A stretch of DNA of 19,730 nt from SG8-41 sp035574195. GTDB taxonomy: Bacteria > Pseudomonadota > Gammaproteobacteria > Burkholderiales > SG8-41. The DNA lies in contig DATLZE010000015.1 of the NCBI GenBank assembly GCA_035574195.1, forward strand, positions 1 through 19,730, in the 5' to 3' direction. The notes under the pieces were generated by a model, which was not told the DNA's origin, made no database searches, and worked only from the letters and a program-made list of their open reading frames with translations. Made by a program: the position numbers and the translations under genes. Positions 6,330 through 18,300 of the stretch are shown one piece after another. The number at the start of each line of letters is the position of its first letter. Position 1 is the stretch's first letter.

Positions 6330-9300
6330 CTATTTGCATTCCTCGGGAAGCGGCGGCTTCGTGCAGTCGGGCAAGTTCACCGGAACGCCGCTGTAACTCA
6401 CGAGCGGCGCGGCCGGTGGCGGCCCCTGCTCGACGGAGGTCCGGATTGCGGCCGCCTCTTGCGCGATCGCCAGGCCGCGCTCCACGTTGTGCCGCAAGTC
6501 GGGCATGATCCCGGGGTCGAACGAGATCGCGCTGTGCGTGAGCTCGTTGTAATGGATGACGGTCGCGTCGGTGGTCAAGATGTTGCGCGAAAGCGTCAGG
6601 CCGAAGGGCTGCTGCGGCGCCCACACCTGGATGTCCGACGGTTGCGGGGAACGGTTACCCTGATCGATGAGCAGGGCCGTGACCGGGTTGGTGATCGTCA
6701 CGCGGTTGCCGACGAACGCGCTCGCGATCGCGAGGTCGCCCGAGGGAAGCTGGAGCGAGCCGTCCATCAGCGAGAACGTGCCGAAGGCGATTCCGGCGGG
6801 GCTCGAGGCGGTGAGATCGGCGAAGGTGGCGGGACCGCCCGCGTAATTGGAGAGATTCGCGGCGAGGAAGCCGCTCGAGCCGCTATGCTGGACGGTAGCC
6901 GATATCCGCTCAGCGCTCAACGTCAGAGACGAGCCCGCCTGGACGCTGCCCGCAGCGAGGCTGCCGAGCGCAGCCAGGGTGACGGCATCGCCCGAAACCG
7001 TGTTGACCGCGAGCTCGCCGCCCGCCGCCTCGAGCGTCGCAGCGCCCCCGGCGCTGACCGTGCCGGCAGTGAGACTCGAGCCCGCCTTCATCGTCACCGA
7101 GCCGCCTGCAGCTGCCGTCGCGACCGAGACGCTCCCGCTCGCGGAGCTCACCGAGGCGCTGCCGGCGGTGCTGGCGGCCGACTGCAACGTGACGCCGGTG
7201 TCGCCGGAGACGGTCACATCGCCCGTTGCCGACACGCTCACGAGATTCACCGCGCCGCCCGCGGCGGTGGCGGCGACCGTGCCGCCGGTGCTCGTGATGC
7301 CCGCCCCGGTGATCGAGCCCGGCGCGGCCACTCCCGCGTTGAGCAGCACCTCGCCTCCCGCTTGCACGCCGACGATGTTGACCGAGTCCTGCTCGTTCAG
7401 ATGCGTGAGCCCGCCGGAGCTCGTCTCGAGGTTGAGCAGCCGCACATCGAGGGGGTTGCCCCCGATCGTGCCGCCCGCGGTGATGGTGAGCTTCGCCCCC
7501 GGCGCCGTGTCGGCGATGATGTCGAGAGCCGAATCCCCGCCGTCGAGCACGCTGCCGCCGGCGGCGATCCTGATCGCGCTCGCGGTGGGGTTGCCGGTGA
7601 AAATGCCGGTGATGACCGCGTCGCCCAGCGTGCGGATGTCGATCGTGCCCACATCCACCGTCATCCGCGCCCCGTCCGCCATGGCGAGCGCTCCCGCGTC
7701 GAGGAGCAGCCCCAGAGTGCTCGCCCGCACGTTCGCGTTCGGCGTCATCGTGATCGCGCCGCCCGCGACCAGCCCGATCGGCCCCGGCGCGGTGACCGGA
7801 CCGTCGATCAGCATGTTGACGTCGGCCGCCAGGCTCGCGGCGTCGCCCGCGCCGACCGAGCCGATGTTGAAGCTCGCGCGCAACGGGCCGTGGAGGTAGA
7901 CGCCGCCGGGGGCGGCGCTCGCGTGAATACGCCCGGTCGGGTTGACCCCTACATCGAGCGGGTTCGCGGCCGAACCGATCGAGCCCGCCTGCGCGGTGAG
8001 CGTGATCGAATCGGCGAGCACGTTGAGCTCGGCGTTCGGGAAGGCATCCAGGATCGAGCCGGCGGCCGTGAGCTCGACCGCCTTGCGCGAGAACACCGTG
8101 TCCACATTGAGATCGCCCGCCTGCACGATGCTCACGTTGTCCGCAGCGCGCGCAATCAGCGTCGCGCCCGGATTCAGGCTCAGGTTGAGCGGAGCGAGCG
8201 TCGGCCCGGAGCCTTGATCCGGGATGAAGCCGATGCCGCCGTTCGCCGCCTCGAGAATGAGATTGCCGGTCCGCACGAGCGAGGCCGTTCCGGCGTTGAC
8301 GATCGAGCCGCGGACCTTCACCCGCGTCTCGCCCGAGGCCTGGATCGTGTCGAGCAGCCCCTCGCCCAGCGAGGCGAGGAAGATGCTGCCGTTGTCGGTA
8401 CCCGGCGCCGGCGCCGCGGCGACGGTCGCGGCGATGCCCGTCAGCGCGTCGAAGTTCACCGGCTTGCGCTGCAGCACCGTGATGAGATCGTCGGTGAGCA
8501 CGAGGTCCGAGCGTTCGGCGGCGGCGAGCGCCACCTTTTGCGCGTCGGTCAGATTCTCCGGCAGGATGTCGGTGGGGATCGTGACCGCCGGCCGGGTCTC
8601 CCCGATCGCGTTGCCCGCGGCGAGCGTCACGCTGCGCCCCTGCACGTTGGGCGCCTTCACGATCGGATTGGTGTTGGTGATGTCCTTCAGCAGCCCGGGC
8701 GTGACCGAGATCCCGAGCTCGCGATCGGTCCAGGAAGAGCCTTTCAGAATCGCATCGCGCTCGGCCTGCGTGGCGGCGTACCGGAAGCCCTCGTCGAAGG
8801 CTGCGGTGAAGGAGCCTACCTGGGCGTGCAGCTCGCGGTACTGCTGGGTGCGGTTCTGCTCGAACTGTGCGATCCTCGCCTGCACCTGCGCGTCGGTCAA
8901 CCCCGGCTCCTGCGCACGGAACTGGGCGGCGAGCACGGCGCGCTCGGTGGGCGTCGCGACGAACTGGAAATTCGGATCGAACGCCGAGGAATCGGCCTGG
9001 CGGCTGCGGATCAACCAGTAGGTGCGGTAGTCCTGCGTGCGCCCGGATTCGTACGCCCGCACCGCCTGCTCCTGCTTGGCGGCGTTCTCCGGGGTGTTGC
9101 GGCGCAGGCCGAGTGAATCCCAGAAGTCGAGCAGCTCGTTCCAGGTGCGCGTCTCGACGCTCTCGAACGGGTTGTTGTCGAGGATGCGCCCGAGTGCGGT
9201 GAGTTTCACGCCGCCACCGAGGGAGACCACCGTATCGACGAGGAGATCGCCCGTAGGGTTCCCGCTCCACGCGCGCGCCGCGACGCCGATGTCCCCGGCG

Positions 9301-12300
9301 GCTGCGGCCTTCAGCCCGTAGAAGCGCCGGTCGTTGAGGTTGTCCACGTAGCCGACGTTCACCGCGAGCGGGGCGGCGATCGAGCCGATCGCCCCGTTGC
9401 GCGAGGTGAGCTCGACCCGCCCGCCCTGGATGAGCGATGCCGGAGTGTTCGCCAGGATGCTTCCGTCCGCTTCCAGAACCACCTTGCCGCTTCCCGCAGT
9501 GGGGGTGCCCGTTGCCGCGATGCTTCCGTACCTGAGGTCGCCGAGGGTCTGGGTGAGGAGCACGTTGCCGTTGCCGGCGGAAGCGTTGAGCACGCCGCTG
9601 AAGGCGGTCTGGATCGAGCGCGCCGGATCCGCACCGAGGGCAGCGCCGATGCTTCCGGTCGCGTCGAGCCTGAGGTCCTTCGAGGTGATGAGCGCGGTGT
9701 CGGACCCCTGGATGATCGAGCGGCTCGCGGTGGAGACGCCGGGCAGTGGCGTGATGCCGCTGCCCGCGCGGATGGTGGTCGCGCCGGCAGCATTGCGAAT
9801 CTCGCCGTTCAGGATCACGCTCGACGCGGAGTTCACCGTCACCGTGCCCTGGTTGAAACCGCTGAACTCGATGGCGATCGGGTAGTCGGCCTTCAGCGAC
9901 TTGGTGGTGATGGTCTTGCTGCCGAAGGTCTCCGTCCACTTCGAGTTGTATTCCGAGGCGATGCACAGGGTCCACCAGTTGCAATCGGTCCACTCGGCAG
10001 TTTTCACCCAGACCGATCCGCTGGTGGTTCGGGTAACGCTGTTCTCTGCGAAATGAGTGCCCGAGTTGTGAGGAGACCCCAGCACCGCGCCGCTCGAGAG
10101 ATAGGTTCCGTCGTCAATGCGGTAGGAGTTCAGGGCGTACGGGCCGGAAGTGCTGATGACGGTTCCCGTCGGCTGCGAGGTCTGGATGCCGAAGATCTGC
10201 GGGCCCTTGAACTGCCAGTAGCGCACGTTGGAGTTGTCGGTGCCGGTCGTCCATACGAAGCGCAGCCCGGCCTGCGGGCTGTAGCTCGCGCTGCGCCCGT
10301 CGTTCGCGGTGCTGGTCGAGGTGCTGCTCGAGGTGGCGGTGAAGGCGCCGTTCGCGCCGAGCACGCCGCTCTCGCGCAGGATGTGCGCGACACCCGTTCC
10401 GGAATTCACGTCGTAGTCCCGCGTGAACACCGTGCGGATCGCGCTCGACGTGTTGTCCGGGTTGATCCCCTGCACGTCCATGATCTCGATTCTGCCCGCA
10501 GTGCCGCGTCCGGTGCCCGTCGGATCGGCGCCGGCATCGAGGCGGTTGAGCACGATCGGGCGCGCGGTCGGGTTGTTCACCACGAGCTGGCCGTAGCCGT
10601 CGAGCACGCGCAGCCTGCCGGCGCCGCTGTTCGACGTGTTGATGATCTGGCCGAAGAGCTGGATGTAGCCCCCGCGCACCGCTTCGCCGTCGAGCACGAA
10701 GCGGTCGGCCAGGGGATCGAAGTTGGCGCCGATGTTGCCGTAATCGGAGACGAGCGGATAGAGCCCGTTGAAGCCGGCGGTGCGCGCCGCCCAGTCGGAA
10801 CGCGTCCGGTCGTAGTCCGCGAACGCGATGTTCGCCTCGATGCGGTTCGCCTGCGCGTCGTAACGCAGGAACGCCCCCGCGGGCGCGCCTGCCGGAGTGA
10901 AGCTGGTGACTTGCGGCCCGGTCCCGTTCACGTAGGCGCCGAGCGCCGCGTCGAGGGCCGCCTGGTTCAGACCGTAGAGGCTCGCCGGCCCGGTGAGCAG
11001 CAGCGTCGCATCCGAGGGCAGCGTGAGGTTCCACTGCTCGATGCCGCTCTGGATCAGGCTGTTGATGTTGAGGTAGCGGGCGCTGATGAACACGCTGCCA
11101 TTCGCGATGATGCCCGCGCCGAGCGGCGTGCCGTGGTCGTGGATCGAGGCGGGGTCGCCTCCGATGTGGAAGAAGTTGTCCACGAAGCTCTGGACGAAAT
11201 CCCCGTTCTCGGCGCGGATGTCCACCGTGCCGGCGCGGATCTGCCCGCTCGACAGGATGCTACCGGCCTTGCTGTGCACGGTCACCGAGCCGCGCAGGTT
11301 GGTGATGTCTCCGTTCAGCTCGATGTTCGGAGCGGGCGCTGGCAGATTGGCGTACGCGGCACCGTCCGGATCGTAGTTGCTGAGGATGGTGATCGCGGGC
11401 TTGGGCGCGCCCTGGCTGTCGCGCGTCACCACCGCGGAGAAGTTCGCGCCGCTCCCGTTCCGATTCACGCGGTTGATGTCGCTGTTGCTGTTCACCAGCA
11501 CGCCGTTCAGGCGCAGCATCCCGCCTTCCTCGCTCGCCACGGTGAGCTTGTCCAGCACCAGGAAGTTAGGCGTGTTGTTGGTGATGTTGATGCGGGCATC
11601 CCCCGGCGCCCGCAGCTCGCCCGTGCCGAGCAGGTTGTCGGCCCTGATATTGATGTTGCCGAGCCGCACCGTGATCTCGTTCACGTGCACGAAATCCGCG
11701 ATCGGGCCGTTTGCCGGCACGTCGGACAGGCCCGGCAGCGAGGCCACGTGCGTGGAGAGCAGCGACATGTCCGCCGCGAGAGCGGGGAGAGCGGAGGCGA
11801 TGGTCGCATTCTGCGTTGAAACTGTCCCGACGAACCCGGAGTAGGTCGTCTGGTTGGTGTCGTTCTGCGAGGAGAGGTTGCTGATCGTCGCACGCGGGGA
11901 GTTGTTGCTCGCTCGCAGCGTCGAGATCTCTCCGAAAAGAACGGTATCGGTGCTGTTCGAGGGATTGCGCAGCGCCGTGGCGAGCGATCCTTCCAGGTTG
12001 TCTATGGCGAGAGTATTGCTCGAGAGCGTCGCGCTCTTCGCGTTGATCTGGGTGTTGCGCGTGGAAATCGCGCCGAGCAAGGTGTTGACCTCGGCGGAGA
12101 GTGTTCCGATCGTCGCCTGTTTCGCGGCGATCTGCGTCTGCACCGAAAGGATCCGGCTCGCGGCGCCGTTGTCGCCGAGCGCGAGCGCATTGACGTGCGT
12201 GGCGAGCTCTCCGTTGAGCGTCGTAATCTCTCCGAGCAGCGTGTTGATCTGGCCGTTCTTGGCGGTGACGGACGCCTGATCCGCCGCGTTGAGCGACCGG

Positions 12301-15300
12301 AGGTTCGCAATCTCGGAGTGCAAGGTCTCGTTCTCTCCGAGCTTCGCCGCGAGGGTCGTGTAGTCCGCGGGTGGGGAGCTCGGATTGAAACCGCTCAGGC
12401 CCTCGATCTTGGTCTTGATCGTGGCGTTGTTCGTCTTCACCGTGGCGTGGTTCGAGACGATGGAGTCCACGTTGCCGAGGATCGTGGTGACCGTCCCCAG
12501 GGCGCTCGTCGTCGTCGTCACGATGGTCTGTCCGGCGGCGGTGATCGTGCTCGTGAAGCCGGAAAGCTGCGACTGCACGATCAGTATGTCGCCGCGGCGC
12601 TGCTCGCGCGGGCTCGGGTTGTTCCACTGCCCGACGTTGATCGAGCCGTCGGCCTGCCGCTGGCCCAGGCCGAGCTCGACCAGCTTGTGCTCGAGGAAGG
12701 TGATCTCGGACTGGTAGGCTGCGACTGCGACCGGATCGCCCGCGTACTGCGCCGCGAGGCTGCGCAGCTTGTCGATGCGTTTCTGGATGTTGGCCGCGAT
12801 CCCTACGGCGGGATCCACCGTGAAGGAGACGCCGCCGGTCGCGGTGGGCACGAGCCGCCACGCGACGCGACCGTCGGGCGTGATGCAGGGCGGCGTCGAG
12901 CAGGTGTCGGTTGCGAGCAGCTCGAAGTCGAGCGTGAGCGACTCGGTGCGGTGGATGCCGGCGAGCAGCCTCCCGTCCACTCTCACGGTGCCCGCGCCGC
13001 GCACCGAGGTCGAGCCGCCGTGGATCTCGAAGGAGACCTCGTCGCCGCCGAAGAGCTCGCTGATCGCGCTCGCGATCTGCGCGAGCGCCTCGCGGTAGAT
13101 GTCCTTGCCGATGCCCACCGCGCTGGCGCTCACCGGACCGCGCTCGGCGAGGAGCGTGATGTTGCCGCCGGACTCCACGTTCGCCGCGCCGGCGACGCTC
13201 AACGAGGCGTCGGCGACGACGTTGCTCCGCGCATCGGGGCTGGTGGCGATCGGGATCGCGGTCTTGTTCCAGAGATAGACGTTGCTCACCGCGCTGATGC
13301 TGTTCGGGACCCCGCCCGAGCTTTGACCCGCGGCGAGGAAGACGTGGCCGTCGTCAGCGCGGATCAGCGCGCCGCCGCCCACGAGCAGCTGGTTCAGGCC
13401 GTTGAAGACCGAATAGGCCTCGCCCCCGGGAGCGCCGGCGAGCCCGTAGGTATCGGCGGTCGAGCGGGTCACGATGTCCGCGCGCGAGCGCGCTCCTGCG
13501 TTGACGTCCCCGAGATCGCTCACCACTTCCGAGCCCGGCCCGAACATGGCGATCGCAGCGGCGTTGTCCACGAAAATGTGAGACACCGCCTTCGCCACCG
13601 CGACCGCGCCGCCGGAATCGAGCTTCGCCTTGTCGCGGGCAATCACCTCGTTGTAGGCATCCAGGTTGAAGAGCCCGCTACCGAAGCCCGGCATCAGCAC
13701 GTGGACCTTCGCGTTCTCGCCGACGGCCGCCGTCGTGAGTTGCGTGATATGCGTCTTGCTCGAGCCCGCCGGCAGATCGAACAGCCCGCCCGAGCCCGAG
13801 TTGACGTTTGCGGGCGCGTCGTCGGGGTTGGTCGCCGCGTCCTGCGCGATCGAGCCTGCGCCCAGCCAAAACTTGTGGCTCTTGTTCTCCGCCGTGATGA
13901 ACACGTTGTTCGCGGCGACGCGGCCGCCCGCGCCTACTCCGGCGTAGACCGTGCTGTCGACGCCGTGCTCGGCGGCTGCGCCGCTCGCGCCCACGAGCGA
14001 GGCGTTCAGGCTGTCCACCGAGCCGTTGAACTGCGTCGTGTGCGCGGCGCGGACGTCGAGCGTGCCGACGGCGATCTGGCGCGTGTCGGTTCCGGCTCCG
14101 GTGCGCGCGAGCGTGCTGCTCGCGCTCGAGGTGGCGGCGGAAGCCGCCGCTCCCGAGACCACGCCGCCGCTGCCCGCGACCGCCTCTGCGATGTTGACGT
14201 CCTTGCCGCTCGCCTGCACCGCCAGTAGCCCGCCGCTTGCGCTCACCTCGTCGCCCACGACCGCGTGGGCGAGCGTGTTCGACCTGGCCTGCGCGAAGTT
14301 CGCACCGAGCGCGACGATCCCGGCCGAGACGCCGGAGACCTCGGCGAGCTGGGAGGTATCGTTGCCCGCGCTCACCGTCGCCGAGCCAGTTATGGCGAGC
14401 GTCGCGCTCTCGCCGACGAGCGTCCGCACCTGCCCGCTGTTCTCGGCCGTGGCCGAAGTCGCGTTCGCGCCGACGAGCAGCCCGCCCGCCGCACCGGTCG
14501 CCGAGGCGTGCGCGGAATGCGTGCCGCCCGGCACGAGCTGCTTCGCCCAGACCAGCAGGTTGTCGGCGGCCACGGTGGTGCTCGCGCCCAGCGACGCGGT
14601 CACCTGCGGCGCAGCTTTCGCCTCGGCGACGGATGCCCCGACCGAGCCGCCGAGCGCGACGTTGATCCCGGTCGCATCGGCCTTCGCGGCCACCGTCGCA
14701 CCCGCGGTGATCTCGACGTCGTTCTGGACGGCGAGCGCGCCGTTCGACCCGATCGAGGCGGTGACGACCGGATTGATGGTGGCGGTAGAAACGGTGCCGC
14801 TCGCGGCGAGCCCGAGCCCCCCTTTCCCCGCAGTCGCCTCGGCGCTGGCCGCGTGATTCGCGTCAGCGCTCACCTCCAGGTCGTTCACGTTCTGCCCCGC
14901 GCTCTGCCCCACCGAGGCGCCGGTGCCGAGGGTGGCGCTGGTCGCGCCGGTGATCGAGGCGGTGGCCACCGACGCGCCGGCGGTGATCGCCCCCACGCTC
15001 GCGCTGAAAGTCTCGGACTCGAGCGCGCGGTCGTCCTCGGCCTCGACGCGCACCCGGTTCGCGCGGTTCACCGCGACGTTGTCGCCGAAGCTCGCGACGA
15101 CGTTGCTCTTCGAATCGAGGGCCGAGACCGCCGCGTCCACCGCGACGATCCCGCCGGTTCCGGCGATGCCGAGCGCGCCGAGATCCTCCACCAGCCGCGC
15201 GCTCACCGTCACGTTGCCCGCGGCTCCCGCGGTAACGCGTGCATCGTCGTCGATGAACGCGCGGTTGTCGTTGCGGAAGCTCGCCACTCCCACGCCCGCC

Positions 15301-18300
15301 CCGAGTCCCACCGTGCCCACCGCGAGCGCGCCCGTCGTCATGTCGAAGTTCACGCTCTCGCGCGCGTCCACATCCACGTGGCGCCCGGCGGCAATCGTCG
15401 TGTTCCTGCCGATGAAGGCGGCGTTGCCGGCAGGCAGCGCGCGCGCCTCGGTCGCGGTGAAGCGCCCGCTCACCGAGGCGCCGCCGCGGGCGCCATCCAC
15501 CTCCGCCGCGGCGCTCGCGATGCGGCTGTCGCTGTAGTCCGACAGGAACGAGCTCGTGACGCTGTCGTCGGTCGCCTGGCCGTCCACGTACGAACCGACC
15601 GTGTCGGAGCCATCGTCGGACTTGAGCCGGTTCTGCGAGTCGCCGTCGAGCGCGCCGCCCACCGAATAGACCGCCACCCCGGCAGCGATCCCCGCGAGCC
15701 CGCCGGAGGCGCTCACCACGAAGGTGTCAAGGTCCTTGCGCGAGAGCGCGTTGACGTGCACGTCGCGCGCAGCCCTCGCCGTGGCGTTGTCTCCGATGAA
15801 GGCCGTGGTGTCGTTGCGGATCACGCCCACGTCCACCGACCCCGCGATCCCCGCCGCGCCTGCGCCGAGCGCGCCCGACACGTTGAAGAGCTTCAGATCG
15901 TTGCGCGCGGTGACGTTGACGTCCTGGTTCGCATGGGGCGTTCCGCCAGCGGCATTCACCTGCGCGCCGCTGCCGATCCAGGCGGCGGTGTCGGAGTCCA
16001 CCGCCGCAACCGACACCGCGCCCGCGATGCCGACGTAGAGCCCGGCCGCGCCCGCCGCCGAGATCGTGAACAGGTCCTCGCTCGACTGCGCCTGCACCAG
16101 CAGCCCGCGCATCGCCGTCGTGCCGCCGAAGGACTCTCCGCTGTAGGCTGCGAGGTCCGAGCTCGCCTGGCCGCGCGCGTCGACGGTCGCGCCGTCGCCC
16201 ACCCAGGCGCGGGTGTCCTTGTCGATCACCGTCACGCCGAGCCCGCCGCCCACGCCGCCCCCGCCCAAGCCGAGGGCCACGGTGCCGGCGATGGTCGTGG
16301 TGTCGGTGTCGTCCTGCGCGGTCACGGCGACGTTGCCGCCAGCGTCCACCCTCGCCCCGTTGCCGATCGAGGCCCAGGTCTCGTGGTCGAAAACGAGCAC
16401 CGAGACGCTGCCGGAGACCCCGACGGTGCCGGATGCGCCGAGGCTCGCGCTGATCGAGAGCACCTCCGCCCCCGACTTCGCCGCGACCTCGACGTCCTTC
16501 CTCGCGTTCACCAGCGCGCCGGCGCCGATGCCTGCCTTCGTCGTATGGTTCATGACCGCGACGTCAGCGCCGACACCCACGCCCACCGTTCCCGAGGCCG
16601 ACAGCGCCCCGGCGATACCGAGGCGGTAGAAATCGTTGCCCGCCGCGACCAGCACCGACTGGCCGGCTCCGGAGCCAGCGTTCGACTCGTTCACCCGGGC
16701 GCTCTCGCCGATCCACGCCTGGGTGTCGGCACCGAACACGTTCACATCTCCCGACAGCGTGACCGAGCCAGCGCCAGAGGCGGCGCCGGTGACGGCGAAG
16801 CTCTCGACGTCGTCGCGGTTCACCGCGGTGACCGCGAGCCCCTGGATCGTCCGGGTGCCGGCTGCCGCCACGCGCTTCGCGGTCAGCGCCTGGCTGCCGC
16901 CGGGGACGGCGTTCTCGCCGTTGCTCGGCGTGATGCCCGGCGCGGAGACTTCCCCGTCCGCCGCGGCGTCGGCGACATAGCTCGCGTCGAAGGAGCCGGT
17001 CGCCACCTGCACGCCGGGCTTCGTCCCGAGCGCGGTGACCTCGGCGGCGTTTCCGATCCAGGCGTGGGTGGTCTTGCCCACCACCGCGACCGCCACGCCC
17101 GCGCCGACCGCCGCGCTACCCGATGCGCCGATCGCTCCCGCGAGGAGATCCAACTCGGTGGCGCTCGACGCCGCCACCACAGCGTTGCCTTCCGAATGGA
17201 GCCGCGCCCCGCCCGCGGCGTAGGCCTGGGTGTCCGTGGAGAGCGCCACGATCGAGGCCGAGCCCTGGACGCCCGCAGTGCCGCCGGCGCTGAAGCCCGC
17301 TGCCACCGAGCGGATCTCCTCGGAGGATCCGGCGAGCACCTCGAGGTTCCTGCCCGCGCGCACGCGCCCTGCCGCGCCGCTTCCCGCGATCCAGGCGTGC
17401 GTCGTCTTGTCGATCACGATCACGTCGGCTGCGCCGCCCACGCCGGCGGTGCCACCGATACCGACTGTGCCGACGACCGAGAGCAAATCGGTCGTGCTCT
17501 CGGCGCTCACGCGCACGCTCTGCTCGGCGAGCGTAGTGGCCGGATCGGCGTTGACCTTCGCTCCGCTCCCGATCCACGCTTGCGTGACCGGGCTGTAGAC
17601 GTTCACCGCTGTGGAGGCCGCCACGCCCGCAGTGCCGCCACCTGCGCCGCCGACCACGACCGAGAGCACGTCCTGGCTCGAGGCAGCCTCCACGCTTGTC
17701 AGCCCCGCCGCGTCCACGGTAGCGTTCGCCCCGAGCCAGGCGCGCGCCTCGTTGTTCACCACATTGGTGCCGGCGGAGACGCCCACCCCTGCGGTGCCGC
17801 CGATACCCGCGACGCCCGCGACGTTGAGCGCGTCGAAGCGGTTCGCCGCGCTGATCGCCACCGCACCGTTCGAGCCGATCGTTGCGTTGTCGCCGGCGAA
17901 GGCCTCGACCGCGCTCTCGGAGTGAATCAGGCTCAGCACGCCGCTCGCGCCGGCGGTGCCGGCTGCGGCCGCGCTCGCGCCGATCACCGTGAGATCGAGC
18001 GCGGCCGAGGCGTCGACGGCGACGCCGCCCGACTGCGAGATGCGCGCGCCCTCGGCGAGATAGGCGCGCGTTGCGCCGGTGTTGGCGATGTCTGCGGTGG
18101 CGACGCCGACCCCGACCTTGCCCGCGGCGGAGACCCCGCCCGCGAACGCCTTGGCGGTGGTGTCGCTGGCGGCGGTGAGCGCCACCGCGCCGGCCGTGCG
18201 GATCGTCGCGTTCTGTCCGATCGCCGCCTCGGTCGTGTCGTCGAAGACATTGATCGAGAAGGCACCGGTGACCGCCACCTGGCTGCTGCCGCCGCCGGCG

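Noticed and set aside
6459..9116. Long plus-strand open frame (885 codons) opposite the giant exoprotein
   Set aside because: It is an antisense shadow in GC-rich DNA: Arg/Ala/Asp-rich translation without domain features, while the minus strand encodes a coherent repeat protein.
12588..12596. RGD tripeptide in the giant exoprotein
   Set aside because: RGD is an integrin-binding motif in some adhesins, but a single occurrence in a 4466-residue protein of unknown host context can be chance.
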